DNA from: Negadavirga shengliensis
Lineage (GTDB): Bacteria; Bacteroidota; Bacteroidia; Cytophagales; Cyclobacteriaceae
Length of the DNA stretch: 64,000 nt
NCBI RefSeq assembly: GCF_042652345.1
Contig: NZ_JBHSJJ010000021.1
Span: forward strand, 1-64,000
Reading direction: 5' to 3'
Program-made: the position numbers and the translations under genes
The notes under the pieces: generated by a model
Databases searched by the model: none
What the model saw: only the letters and a program-made list of their open reading frames with translations
What the model was told of the DNA's origin: nothing
Shown: positions 26,525-36,743 of the stretch, piece after piece
How positions within the stretch are numbered: position 1 is the first letter of the stretch
Layout: every line of letters starts with the position of its first letter

Positions 26525-27415
26525 ATGAAGCACCCCATTTTATCAGCGGTTTTATTTTTTATTTCTTCCATGGCAATTTCCCAGACCGGGGAATATCACC
26601 AGGCATTTGTCGAGGATTTTTCGGATTCGACTTCTGCCTACTTTCGGTATGGTTCTACCGGGAACAAAACCGATTTTAAATACAAGCTCGGGGAGAATTC
26701 TTCAATTGAGGAAGGGACTAAAGTTCTTTCCTTTAAGATAGATCCTCTGGACAGTGCCGGTGCGGGCCGGGGACCGGAAATTATCTCAAAGCGCTTTACC
26801 CATTTTGGTACCTATGCCGCCCGGCTGAAAGTTCCTCAGGTGACTGAAATCCAGCCAAACGTAGGTGCGGTAGTAGGCTATTTCACCTACCATGTAGATA
26901 GCGTACCCGGGCTGAGTGAGATCGATTTTGAGTGGCTCCTTGCCGATCCCACCGTCATCTACGTAGGTACATGGACCGGTCAGCCCGGCGAACTTAAAAG
27001 GGTTGGCAGAACCATCAATTTGGCCAAGGGAATTATCTACAACACCACCTATAGAGAGGGGCATGGAGGGGAAAGAACGCCTTTAACCGGTATGCAAAAT
27101 CAGCCGGATACCATCGCGGCCATTGCAGATTATGATGCTTCGGCCCAATTTTACACCTATGGTTTTGATTGGCATGCAGACCGCATCCGCTGGTGGATGA
27201 TTCATCCCACGAGTAATGAAAAAATAGTGTTGTGGGATTATCAGGGAACCACAACGGGAATACCCCAACACCGAAGCCTTTACCGGATGAACTTTTGGCA
27301 TACCAAAGACTGGTCCGTGGAAACAAATCCGCTTTCTACTGAAAAGCCGCTACACCCTTATGAATTGGAGGTGGATTGGATGTCCTATGAACCTTTCGAA
27401 AGTGGCTCTAAGTGA
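26525..27415 (+). CDS. Glycoside hydrolase family 16-like exported protein
   Basis: The 296-residue protein has a signal peptide (about 1-20, AISQ). The GH16 catalytic motif is present as SEIDFEWL, with Glu132, Asp134 and Glu136 in the nucleophile, helper and acid/base positions. YGFDWHADRIRWWM is the usual strand following the active site. GH16 enzymes split beta-1,3/1,4-glucans, agar or carrageenan; the sequence does not tell which. There is no SusCD pair beside it. It converges on the T9SS protein gene. Confidence 0.82.
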   Translation: MKHPILSAVLFFISSMAISQTGEYHQAFVEDFSDSTSAYFRYGSTGNKTDFKYKLGENSSIEEGTKVLSFKIDPLDSAGAGRGPEIISKRFTHFGTYAARLKVPQVTEIQPNVGAVVGYFTYHVDSVPGLSEIDFEWLLADPTVIYVGTWTGQPGELKRVGRTINLAKGIIYNTTYREGHGGERTPLTGMQNQPDTIAAIADYDASAQFYTYGFDWHADRIRWWMIHPTSNEKIVLWDYQGTTTGIPQHRSLYRMNFWHTKDWSVETNPLSTEKPLHPYELEVDWMSYEPFESGSK

Positions 27416-27608
27416 GGCTTTTTGCCCTCAAGAAGGAGAGGGGCGCAGCCGGACCTTCCGAATGGTTATTTTTTTCAGGTGATGTATCCGCCGGCCATAC
27501 TTTGGGGTGAGAGGGGTGCAGATACAACCTACACCGGTAGGAGGCCGTTTTCAATATTTGGTCGAACAACCAGTTCCTAACAGGATCCCTAATTCCCTAC
27601 GCTGCCAA

Positions 27609-29210
27609 TTATTGATGCATCAATTTAATGATTTCTGTTCTGTTCTGGTATTTTATTTCGATGAAAACCAGTCCCTTGGGAAATAAACTTACGGTGCTGC
27701 TCAAATCCACCAGATTACCTTCTAAAGCAAAATAACCATGGTGGGCAGCACTGGCTGAATAAATCCGGATATAGACCCTTTCCCCGGAAAGTCTGGCATC
27801 CCCCAGGTATTTTAAAAACAGGCTTTTTTCCTTAAAAGGATTGGGAAATACAGCCCATTCCCGCTGGAAGGGGAGAGGGGGGATGTCCACCCTCATCGTT
27901 TCGCTGACCATGGCCGCCCCGTTTAAGCCTACTTCTTTAATCCTATAATAAAGTTTACCGCCGTTCCTTGGCAAATTCCTGTCTTCAAATTGGTAATAAG
28001 TGATCTCTTCGCTCCATCCTGCGCTCTGCACCTGCCCTACGCTTTCGAAATTCCCGGGATCGATCGTCCTTTCGATTTCGAAATGACCCGATTCCCATTC
28101 CTTATGCGTGGACCAGCTTATGGTTACCGCCATTTTGCCCGGTTCAAAACGGGCCCCCGTTTTATCCCAGGAAATGGGAAGGGGGTTGAGGTACATGATT
28201 TCAAATTCCAGGGTTTTGGAACAGTCCCCATTGGTAACGGTGACTTCATAGATACCGGGGGAGAGACCGGAGAGATTCTGTTGGTCGCTGGTAAATCCAT
28301 CCGGACCCGTCCAACTGAAGAAATGGGTCCCGGAGGAGTATACATCCAGGTCGATGGACCCGTTGTGGTTTTCTTCATCCGTGGAGTGGGTCGCGGTGCC
28401 CTGCACATCGATCTCCTCGGGTACGTCAAAGTCTACAGAGTAGGTGTTGACGGTGCCGTTGCCATCGGTAACCTCAAGGGTGGCGGATCCCGACCCGGGA
28501 TAGAAATCAACGGAGGGATTTGGAGAGGTGGAGTTTTCGATGGTGGCATTGATAAAAGTCCATTCATAGGAATAAGGCTCCCTGCCGCCATTGGTGGTGC
28601 TGGTAAATTCCACCAGCGCCGTGCCGTCTACAGGACATAGCGGTTCATCATAAGTGAACTGCACGGCGAGGGGGGCATCAACTACAATATTTGATGGGAA
28701 CTGACATTGCCCACCTGGATAATCTTCACATGTATAGCTGGAGGAAAGGTTTTTTGAAGAGCTTGTGGTCCAGGCTATCATTGGATTCTCCAAGGTAACT
28801 TTTTCCCCACAGGTCCAATTCATAGGAAACTGAGACAAAGTCAATTTTTTTGACGCCGTAGTGGCGGAGGGAATATTCCCAAAATAATAATTCAAAAATT
28901 GAACCTCGTCCCCAATTTTCAGATTCGCAAGCAGCCGTCCATTATGGACATCACTGGTTGAGTTTGTTTTATATTCCAGGGTGATGTAGGTGGTCTGTTC
29001 CACTCCCGGAGTACAAGTTAGCAACTGATTGGTGATAGGATTACCGTTGACATCACTCAAATAGACCTTTTCTATTGTATAATTACTGCCCGTACAACTT
29101 TTTCCACAGTCTCTTAAATCATCAAGATGCGGCTGGTTCTGGGAATGGGCTAAACCTGCCATTCCCACCAGTGAAAATACAAAAATCATTATCCTCCATA
29201 GGAAAAGCAT
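27609..29210 (-). CDS. T9SS-secreted PKD/SprB-repeat-type protein
   Basis: From ATG 29210 (533 residues; an ATG at 29240 is also in frame) the protein has a signal peptide ending AHSQ. Cysteine-rich N-terminal sequence (DCGKSCTGSNY) is followed by immunoglobulin-like modules: a PKD-like domain (SYEWTFINATIENS) and a SprB-type repeat (GSIDLDVYSSGTHFFSWTGP, YEVTVTNGDCSKTLEF). The C-terminus has VFPNPF and ends FIEIKYQNRTEIIKLMHQ, a type A sorting domain for type IX secretion. It is probably a cell-surface adhesin or gliding-type protein of unknown partner. Confidence 0.82.
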   Translation of the reverse strand: MLFLWRIMIFVFSLVGMAGLAHSQNQPHLDDLRDCGKSCTGSNYTIEKVYLSDVNGNPITNQLLTCTPGVEQTTYITLEYKTNSTSDVHNGRLLANLKIGDEVQFLNYYFGNIPSATTASKKLTLSQFPMNWTCGEKVTLENPMIAWTTSSSKNLSSSYTCEDYPGGQCQFPSNIVVDAPLAVQFTYDEPLCPVDGTALVEFTSTTNGGREPYSYEWTFINATIENSTSPNPSVDFYPGSGSATLEVTDGNGTVNTYSVDFDVPEEIDVQGTATHSTDEENHNGSIDLDVYSSGTHFFSWTGPDGFTSDQQNLSGLSPGIYEVTVTNGDCSKTLEFEIMYLNPLPISWDKTGARFEPGKMAVTISWSTHKEWESGHFEIERTIDPGNFESVGQVQSAGWSEEITYYQFEDRNLPRNGGKLYYRIKEVGLNGAAMVSETMRVDIPPLPFQREWAVFPNPFKEKSLFLKYLGDARLSGERVYIRIYSASAAHHGYFALEGNLVDLSSTVSLFPKGLVFIEIKYQNRTEIIKLMHQ

Positions 29211-29240
29211 TTTTCTAGTATTAAATTTTGCAAATTCCAT

Positions 29241-29919
29241 TTTTCAACGATTTTTGAAGTATGATATGTAAATATATAGAATTTTATTTTATATTTCATA
29301 TATACCAGCGTTCCGGATCAGAAAAAAATGCCGTTTTTTTCTGATCACTTTCGCCGATTTCAAAACTGATGCTCAATAATTTAAAGGAACCAAGACGGGG
29401 ATTCCGACGCAGATCATAAACGGAATGCGAACTTGAAAAGTAGGGACATAAAGGACCGGCTTTGATTTAGACAGAGGCGATAATAAGTATATTTTTTCCG
29501 GTGCAATTTCTGGATTTAGGGCATTTTCAAGTATAGAATTCTCCTTGATTTTTTTAATGGTTCATTAGAGGATTAATTTTATTTTTTTTAAGTTAAAAAA
29601 GGGATCATTTGCTTTTATTGTTATTTTTATATAATATTAATTGCCGATAAAAAAACCGACAGCGTTTATTTTGTTGGTGAGATATAGTATTCATCCGGTC
29701 AATACCTGAAATATATTTGGTATCCATCAATGGTGCAATGGGTAATATGGGTGGAAGGGATATGTCTTTAGCATGGATCTCATTTTAACTATACTGCGGC
29801 ATTTAAACCTTGTCCGCCCATGGTAAAACATGGCTGTCAAGACGTCCGTCGCCTTTCGAAAATACAGGTTCGGTTGAACGATGATTGTTTTGGTCCAAAA
29901 AATTAACAAAAAACCCATT
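29241..29919. other. Long AT-rich divergent intergenic region
   Basis: This region separates the T9SS gene from the first SusC gene. It contains a TATATTTG box at 29712-29719 and no recognisable gene. The frames present on either strand show no family resemblance. Confidence 0.6.
29712..29719 (+). promoter_or_regulatory. Candidate -7 box for the first SusC operon
   Basis: TATATTTG matches TAnnTTTG exactly. A -33 TTTG at the usual spacing is lacking. If used, it gives an untranslated leader of about 190 bases before ATG 29920, long enough for post-transcriptional control. Confidence 0.35.
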
Positions 29920-32900
29920 ATGAGAAAAAATCTACCAACCCACTGTTTGTCATGGTTTTCCGCTTTATGCTTAACGGTGCTCCTTGTGGGCCATGCGGGC
30001 GATCTTTTGGCAGGATCCCATCTCAGCCCGGCCGGCGGTTCCCCGCACACTATCCATGAACTACCTGTCCCCGCTTCCCTGAAAGGCGCTGGACCATCTT
30101 TTGATGCGGACGCATTCGACGTGACCATTACGGGAAAGGTAGTCGATAAAAACGGCGATCCGATTCCCGGTGCCACGGTCTCCGTGCCCGGAACAAACCT
30201 GGGTACGGCTACCGATATTGAGGGAAATTATGCCATTACTGTACCTGAAGGTGTTTCATTGGTCTTTTCGTTTATCGGTTATGAAAGCCAGACCATTGAA
30301 GTGGGCAACCAACAGGTAATTAATGTGACGTTGACGGATAGTGCGCAGGCCTTGGAGGAGGTGGTTGTTGTAGGATACGGAACCCAGAAGAAGGCCAACC
30401 TCACCGGCTCTGTGGCCAGTGTGGGGAACCGGGAAATAGAAAACCGGCCCATTACCAGTGCGGCAACAGCCCTTCAAGGCACGGTGTCCGGAGTCCATAT
30501 CAACCAGAACTCCGGGCAAGCGGGTCGTGACCAGGTCCAGGTAAACATCAGGGGGATCGGTACCCTGAACAATTCCAACCCCTTGATTTTGGTGGATGGC
30601 ATCGAGGCACCGCTCAATAACATCAACCCGGACGATATAGAAACCATAACCGTTTTGAAAGATGCCGCCTCCGCCGCCATATATGGATCGCGTGCCGCAA
30701 ATGGCGTGGTATTGGTGACTACAAAGAGAGGCGCAGCCCAAGGTGAAAAAGTAACTTTCAATTATAATGGCTTTATGGGAACCTCAGAAGCCATCCGGCT
30801 GCCGGAAATGGTCACCAACTCCGTACAGTTTGCTGAACTGTGGAACGAGGGGGCTACCAATTTTGGAAATCCTGTGAAATATACCGATGCAGATATTGAG
30901 GGTTTTAGACAAAGGGGCATCAACACGGACTGGATCGATGTTGTTTTTAGAAGAGGCATGATGCAGCAGCACAATTTCAGCGCCTCAGGTGGGACGGAGA
31001 AAACAAATTTCCGGTATTCCCTCGGTTACCTGGACCAGGACGGAACAATCCCCAACTCCAACTTCAAACGGTTTAATACCCGCCTTAATCTCGACACGTA
31101 TGTGAATGACAAGGTGCGGGTAGGAACAAGTTTATCTTTAACGAGAGGGGACATGAATTCTCCCGGCAGCAATGTTTTGGGCGACGGAAATGTGGCGGGG
31201 CTTGCCATTCAAGGCTTGCCGTTTAACACGCCTTATGACAGTCAGGGCAGGTTTGCCTCCCCCTTGGGATTGGCAGGAAGGGCCAATCCTATGGCCGTCG
31301 CCGCTTCCAGGGAATTCAGGGAACTGGACACCCATATCCTCGGCAACACCTATATCAACTATGAGGTGATAGATGGACTGAATCTGCGGGGAACCGCCGC
31401 AGTCAACTACCGGACAATCAACCGGGCCTCCTTTAACAACATGGTGGAGCATTTTGATATCGTTACCGGGAACCCCACCCAAATGGCACCGCTCCGTGGT
31501 AGGGACCGCTATAACGAACAGTCGCTCAACGTCACTACATGGCTGCAGGCCTCCTATGAGAAAAGTTTCGGTTCACACTATTTAAATGTGCTGATAGGTT
31601 TCAATCAGGAAGAGCATAACAGCGACAATTTTTCAGCCTTTAGGGCCGGCCAGATTTCCAATACGGTGCATACCCTCTCCTCGGGGGATGCCTCAACGTC
31701 CACCAACGCTGAAGGCGGCACGACCTGGGCTTTACAGTCTTATTTTGGGAGGGTCAATTACAACTATATGGAAAGGTATCTCCTTGAAGCGAACATGAGG
31801 TACGATGGTACCTCGCGGTTTCTCAACGATAAATGGGGGGCTTTTCCGTCGTTCTCTGCCGGCTGGGTAATCTCTGAAGAGGATTTCATGAAGAACATCG
31901 GATTTCTCGACTTTATGAAAATACGGGCTTCCTGGGGGCTTCTCGGCAATCAGAATATCGGTGATTTCCGGTTTGCCAGAAGTCTTTCCCTTACCCAATC
32001 CTATTCTTTTGGAGGCACTTTAGTGCCGGGAGTGGCCGTTACCGACTTGGGCAATCCGGACCTCAGTTGGGAATCCACGGAAATGACCAACATCGGGATT
32101 GACCTTGGACTTTTTGAATCACGGCTTACTTTGGAAGCGGAATATTTTAACAGGTATACTTCAGGCATATTGTATGACCTTCCCTCAGAGATCACCACAG
32201 GTTTCAGCACCCAGATATCCAATGCCGCGGAAGTGAGAAACGAAGGTTGGGAGCTCAATCTGAATTATAACGATAATTTTGGGCAGGTACGGTTCTCTTT
32301 TGGGGGAAATCTCACGCATGTGAAAAGCACGGTGATGGAATTGAATCCCAATATTCCGAGTGAAGCGGACCGGGCCATTCAGGGAAGGATGATCATTCAG
32401 CCCGGTTCCCCCATCAACAGTTATTTTGGGTATCAGTCCCTGGGGATTTTCAGGACCCAGGAAGAATTTGACAGCGCACCCGACCATTCCCTTTTGGATC
32501 CCAATTATGGAGTGGGTGATGTGAGGTTGGCGGATATCAGCGGCCCTGACGGGGTACCCGACGGGATCATAGACCAAAACGACCGGGTCGTGATGGGTTG
32601 GCAAAACCCGGAATGGTTGTTTGGATTCAACACCAGGGTATCCTATAAAGGGTTTGACATCTTTGCGCTGTTTCAGGGCGCGGGCGGTTATCATGGTTAT
32701 TCAAGCGAGGAACTGGCGGCTCCCTTCTTTAACACCGCGGGGTTGGTTGGTTTATGGGAAGACCGGTGGACGCCGGAAAATCCGGACGCCTCCATGCCCA
32801 GAATTTTTGTCTCCAACGGTCCCAGCAACAGTACCAACAACTCTTTCTGGCTATATGACCGGACCTTTTTACGGATGAAGAATCTCCAGATCGGATATAC

Positions 32901-33087
32901 GATACCGCAGCCCTTGCTGGAAAGAACCTTCATACAGACCCTGAGGGTGTTTGTCAACGGGAGTAATTTATTCACCATCACGGAATTCCCCTATCTGGAT
33001 CCGGAAAGGCCTCCTGGAGCGGACAGGGGGACAAATTCCTATCCAAACCTCAGGGTATTTACAGGGGGACTGAATATTAATTTTTAA
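29920..33087 (+). CDS. SusC/RagA family TonB-linked outer membrane protein
   Basis: I prefer ATG 29920 (1055 residues), where a signal sequence MRKNLPTHCLSW.. begins; the frame opens at 29881. After the signal comes a CarboxypepD_reg-like domain (VTITGKVVDKNGDPIPGATV), then EEVVVVGYGTQKK and the TonB plug (GSRAANGVVLVTTKRG), then a 22-strand barrel ending GGLNINF. SusC proteins import glycans, peptides or other large ligands together with a SusD lid. The SusD gene follows after 4 bases. No glycoside hydrolase accompanies this pair; the next genes are CRTAC1 and a haloperoxidase, so the ligand may not be a simple polysaccharide. Confidence 0.95.
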   Translation: MRKNLPTHCLSWFSALCLTVLLVGHAGDLLAGSHLSPAGGSPHTIHELPVPASLKGAGPSFDADAFDVTITGKVVDKNGDPIPGATVSVPGTNLGTATDIEGNYAITVPEGVSLVFSFIGYESQTIEVGNQQVINVTLTDSAQALEEVVVVGYGTQKKANLTGSVASVGNREIENRPITSAATALQGTVSGVHINQNSGQAGRDQVQVNIRGIGTLNNSNPLILVDGIEAPLNNINPDDIETITVLKDAASAAIYGSRAANGVVLVTTKRGAAQGEKVTFNYNGFMGTSEAIRLPEMVTNSVQFAELWNEGATNFGNPVKYTDADIEGFRQRGINTDWIDVVFRRGMMQQHNFSASGGTEKTNFRYSLGYLDQDGTIPNSNFKRFNTRLNLDTYVNDKVRVGTSLSLTRGDMNSPGSNVLGDGNVAGLAIQGLPFNTPYDSQGRFASPLGLAGRANPMAVAASREFRELDTHILGNTYINYEVIDGLNLRGTAAVNYRTINRASFNNMVEHFDIVTGNPTQMAPLRGRDRYNEQSLNVTTWLQASYEKSFGSHYLNVLIGFNQEEHNSDNFSAFRAGQISNTVHTLSSGDASTSTNAEGGTTWALQSYFGRVNYNYMERYLLEANMRYDGTSRFLNDKWGAFPSFSAGWVISEEDFMKNIGFLDFMKIRASWGLLGNQNIGDFRFARSLSLTQSYSFGGTLVPGVAVTDLGNPDLSWESTEMTNIGIDLGLFESRLTLEAEYFNRYTSGILYDLPSEITTGFSTQISNAAEVRNEGWELNLNYNDNFGQVRFSFGGNLTHVKSTVMELNPNIPSEADRAIQGRMIIQPGSPINSYFGYQSLGIFRTQEEFDSAPDHSLLDPNYGVGDVRLADISGPDGVPDGIIDQNDRVVMGWQNPEWLFGFNTRVSYKGFDIFALFQGAGGYHGYSSEELAAPFFNTAGLVGLWEDRWTPENPDASMPRIFVSNGPSNSTNNSFWLYDRTFLRMKNLQIGYTIPQPLLERTFIQTLRVFVNGSNLFTITEFPYLDPERPPGADRGTNSYPNLRVFTGGLNINF

Positions 33088-33091
33088 TAAA

Positions 33092-34678
33092 ATGCAAACA
33101 ACCATGATAAAAGATAAATTCTATAAATTAGGACTTACCTGTGTGCTTGTTCTCTTGATGGATGGATGCAGTGAAGAGATTTTACACAAAGATCCTGTCG
33201 GTTTTGCTTCGGCAGAGGGGTTTTTTCAGACGGAGAATGATATTATGACAGGTGTGAATGGGATTTATCCCATATTCCAGGGAGATATTTGGGGAGGTGC
33301 TTTTGTACATGTGCAGCCCCATTTTGATGCCGCTACTGACAATGCTGTGCTTTGCTGTGATTGGGAACATGGGTTTACCGCCATTGCCAGGGGTACCATG
33401 AGTCCGACTTCCGGGGGGATAATTTCCTGGAAATACAATTTTGGTTATCAGGGGCTGGCAAGGATCAATAACATCCTGGAAATCATCGAATCCAACACCA
33501 TCAGTGACCTTACCGCAGAAAGGGCGGCCAAATGGATGGGTGAACTGAGATTTCTCAGGGCATTTATTTACTCGGAAATGGTAACCGTGTTTGGAGGGGT
33601 ACCCATTGTGACCAAAGTCATTTCAAACCAGGAAGCGGAAGCCCTTACCCGGAGCAGCAAAGAGGAAGTAATCCAGCTTATCCTGGATGATTTGGATTAT
33701 GCGGCAGCCAATCTGGACTATACACCCAATAATAATCAAAACGGCCGGCCTACAAAACAGTCCGCCTTGGCCCTTAAGGGAAAAATCCTGTTGTATAATG
33801 AAAGGTGGACCGAAGCTGCCGCTACTTTAAAGGAGATCATTGATGCGGAAGGGGCTGAAATACGTCTTGATGCTGATTATGAAAGTCTTTTCCGTGGCAC
33901 CAATGAGGAAAGCAAAGAAATATTTTTTGCCATCCAGTATTTGACGGATGCCGGTGGAGAAGGAAGTTTTCTCCAGGTGCATTATGCACCCTCCAACATT
34001 GTCATAGGCGGTGGCTGGGGTTCTTTTACTTACACTAAAAACCTGCTTGATGCTTATTATATGACCGACGGCCTTCCCATAAATTCCTCCCCGCTATATG
34101 ATCCAAATAACGAATTGGCCAACCGTGACCCCCGTTTGCGGTGGACTTTCTTCTTTCCGGGAGACACCTATAGGGGCGAGGTGCTGGAGCACCCCACACA
34201 TTTCCTTGTTAATGGTTCGGCCGTGACCAGTCCGGATGCAGCGGTGATGAGAAGTAAGAAATGGGTTTCCGAGACAGGCAATACCGGGGACAGCAACAGC
34301 CCGGTAAACCTGGTCCTTATGAGGTATGCAGATGTGCTGCTCATGTATGCTGAGGCACAGAATGAGGCAGTCGGGCCGGATGCCACGGTTTACGAAGCTG
34401 TCAACAAAGTAAGGAACAGGGCGAATATGCCTGATTTTCCCCCTGGATTGAGCCAATCCGAAATGAGGGAGGAAATCCGGCATGAACGCAGGATAGAGTT
34501 CGCCATGGAAGGCACCAGGTATTTTGACCTGCTTAGGTGGAAAACTGCACAAGATGTGATACCCTCCTTACCCTCATTGGAAAACCGGCAGTTTGATCCT
34601 TCCCGGAACTATCTGTGGCCCATTCCCCAGTCTGCCATAGATGGGTTTTCGGATATTGAACAAAACCCCGGTTATTAA
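33092..34678 (+). CDS. SusD/RagB family nutrient-binding lipoprotein
   Basis: The 528-residue lipoprotein has lipobox LLMDGCSE. SusD marks include the N-terminal FFQTENDIMTGVNGIY, TPR-like helices, RYADVLLMYAEAQNE (about 407-421) and the C-terminal RRIEFAMEGTRYFDLLRWK with the terminal LWPIPQSAIDG..IEQNPGY. It binds ligand at the outer face and closes over SusC. A 146-base gap follows before the CRTAC1 gene, with only a weak hairpin in it, so read-through is likely. Confidence 0.95.
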   Translation: MQTTMIKDKFYKLGLTCVLVLLMDGCSEEILHKDPVGFASAEGFFQTENDIMTGVNGIYPIFQGDIWGGAFVHVQPHFDAATDNAVLCCDWEHGFTAIARGTMSPTSGGIISWKYNFGYQGLARINNILEIIESNTISDLTAERAAKWMGELRFLRAFIYSEMVTVFGGVPIVTKVISNQEAEALTRSSKEEVIQLILDDLDYAAANLDYTPNNNQNGRPTKQSALALKGKILLYNERWTEAAATLKEIIDAEGAEIRLDADYESLFRGTNEESKEIFFAIQYLTDAGGEGSFLQVHYAPSNIVIGGGWGSFTYTKNLLDAYYMTDGLPINSSPLYDPNNELANRDPRLRWTFFFPGDTYRGEVLEHPTHFLVNGSAVTSPDAAVMRSKKWVSETGNTGDSNSPVNLVLMRYADVLLMYAEAQNEAVGPDATVYEAVNKVRNRANMPDFPPGLSQSEMREEIRHERRIEFAMEGTRYFDLLRWKTAQDVIPSLPSLENRQFDPSRNYLWPIPQSAIDGFSDIEQNPGY

Positions 34679-34824
34679 GGTGTTGTGTATATAGACACCC
34701 GGTCGAAAGCCACGGAAAAAGGGGTTGACCTATGTGGTTGGGAGATTGCCAGGCAACATCCCTTTTCTAACCCATGGAGATGCCGGACCAACGGCCTTGA
34801 TTAAACAGAATTTAGGTTGATAAT

Positions 34825-36732
34825 ATGCGAAATGTTCTTCTCCTTTTGATCATGTGGCTGATTGTGTTTGAAATATTTGCCCAGCGGCAATTCACAGATG
34901 TAACGGAAGAAGCCGGTATAGATCATTATTTTGAGGTGTTTCAAGGGATCTTTGGAGGGGGAGTGGCGGTATTGGATTACAATAATGATGGATGGGAAGA
35001 CGTATTTATTACCGGTGGCCTTGGAAAAGATGCCCTGTACAGAAACAATGGGGACGGGACGTTTACCAACATTATTGATGAGGCGGGCTTTTCTGAATTA
35101 AAAAACGTAGTCACACAGGGCGTGGTTTGCGCCGATGTGAATAAGGACGGATTTGTCGATATCTTTATTACCACCATCGCAGCCATAGAAGGTGATCAAT
35201 TCACGGCTTCTGCCAACTTTCTCTTTATCAATACGGGCGCTGGAAAATTCACCAATAAAACGAAAAGTTATGGGTTGGACCAAGTCACTTTTTCAACCGG
35301 GGCAGCTTTTGGAGATGTGAACAATGACGGTTTTCCCGATTTGTACGTGAGTAATTTTTTTAACCGGTTCAGTGGCCGATTGGATGACTACCTAGGGGTG
35401 ATCGCGGAAGGCGACAGGGCTCCGGCGGTTGACTTGTTGTACATCAATAACGGGGGAGGCAGCTTTACAGAATCGGGAGCGCATTACGGCATGACCCATA
35501 CGGGATTTGGTTTTGGGGGTGTATTTACAGACTTCGACAATGACGGTGATCTGGATCTGATGGTGATCAATGATTTCGGTTACCAAGCCACTCCCAACCT
35601 CCTTTATAGAAATGAATACCCGGATAATACCTTTACGGATATAAGCAAGAAAATGGGGTTCGACCAGGCAATCAACGCAATGGGGATAGGCATAGGTGAC
35701 TATAATTTGGACGGCTGGTTGGATTACTTTATCTCCAATATATCGACAAGCCCTTTTTTGGAAAACCAGGGAAAGAAGGACATGCCTTTTGTCGAGAAAA
35801 CACGGCAAATAGGAACTTCGCATCCCATTCTTTTTACAGAAGAAGGGCAGGAAGTAGTTGCCATCAGTTGGGGAGCCAACTTTTTTGATTATGACAATGA
35901 CATGGATTTGGATCTCTTCGTGGCCAATGGCTGTCTCAATCCCAGCGTTTTACCCAATCCCAACGTTATTTTGGAAAATTTCAACGGTCAATTTGTCCTC
36001 AACGGTCCTTCCATGGGATTGTCGGACCCGTCTATTGGTAGGGGATCCGTCACTTTTGATTTTGATAATGACGGTAACCTGGATCTTTTGGTGGTCAATC
36101 AGACCCAGATTCCTCCCGGGGATGAAACATTTGAAAATAGAAGTGTGAGGCTTTATCGGAATGAGGGGTTTGGCAACAACTGGTTGAAGGTAAAATTGTA
36201 TGGAGAAATGGCTGATAAAAACGGTATTGGTTCCAGGATAGAAGCATATGTGAATGGAAAGAAATTGATCCGGGAAATTGATGGGGGATCGAGCCACATC
36301 TCCCAGAACAGCACCATCGCTCACTTCGGGCTGGCCCAGGCCGCTGTTGTGGATTCTCTCATAGTACGGTGGATGGGAGGGGGTGAGGAAAAACGGTACG
36401 GATTGGATGCGAACCAACAGCTGGATATATACCAGGAAGCGCTGGTTACCGGTATACCAGAGCATACAGTGGCGGCTAAGGTTACTGTTTTCCCCAACCC
36501 TGCACAGAACCTGATCAACATACAGGTCGGTCAAATGAATGTTGCCAACGGCGTAGAACTTGAAATTTTTAACGCCATGGGAAAATCAGTGGCCAAAAGC
36601 GGGGTAAATAAGGAAAATGTCACCTATCAGATCATATCCTATGAGCTCCCGGTTCTTTTAGAACCGGGTATTTATCTTCTGAAGATAACAACCGGAACTT
36701 CAGTTGTGTCCATCAAATTCATGAAAGAATAG
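34825..36732 (+). CDS. CRTAC1 family FG-GAP/ASPIC-UnbV protein with T9SS domain
   Basis: This 635-residue secreted protein has a signal peptide ending FAQ. It then has a seven-bladed propeller of VCBS/FG-GAP repeats with calcium-type loops such as DYNNDGWED, DVNNDGFPD, DFDNDGDLD and DFDNDGNLD. An ASPIC/UnbV domain follows (GIGSRIEAY, IREIDGGSSHISQNS, HFGLAQAAVVDSLIVRW), and the C-terminal VFPNPAQNLINIQV with a final SIKFMKE is a T9SS sorting domain. CRTAC1 proteins are calcium-binding and probably interact with glycans or proteins; no enzymatic role is proven. It is 11 bases before the haloperoxidase gene, and a second copy of the pair lies at 39924-43036. Confidence 0.92.
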   Translation: MRNVLLLLIMWLIVFEIFAQRQFTDVTEEAGIDHYFEVFQGIFGGGVAVLDYNNDGWEDVFITGGLGKDALYRNNGDGTFTNIIDEAGFSELKNVVTQGVVCADVNKDGFVDIFITTIAAIEGDQFTASANFLFINTGAGKFTNKTKSYGLDQVTFSTGAAFGDVNNDGFPDLYVSNFFNRFSGRLDDYLGVIAEGDRAPAVDLLYINNGGGSFTESGAHYGMTHTGFGFGGVFTDFDNDGDLDLMVINDFGYQATPNLLYRNEYPDNTFTDISKKMGFDQAINAMGIGIGDYNLDGWLDYFISNISTSPFLENQGKKDMPFVEKTRQIGTSHPILFTEEGQEVVAISWGANFFDYDNDMDLDLFVANGCLNPSVLPNPNVILENFNGQFVLNGPSMGLSDPSIGRGSVTFDFDNDGNLDLLVVNQTQIPPGDETFENRSVRLYRNEGFGNNWLKVKLYGEMADKNGIGSRIEAYVNGKKLIREIDGGSSHISQNSTIAHFGLAQAAVVDSLIVRWMGGGEEKRYGLDANQQLDIYQEALVTGIPEHTVAAKVTVFPNPAQNLINIQVGQMNVANGVELEIFNAMGKSVAKSGVNKENVTYQIISYELPVLLEPGIYLLKITTGTSVVSIKFMKE

Positions 36733-36743
36733 CATGCGGTAAA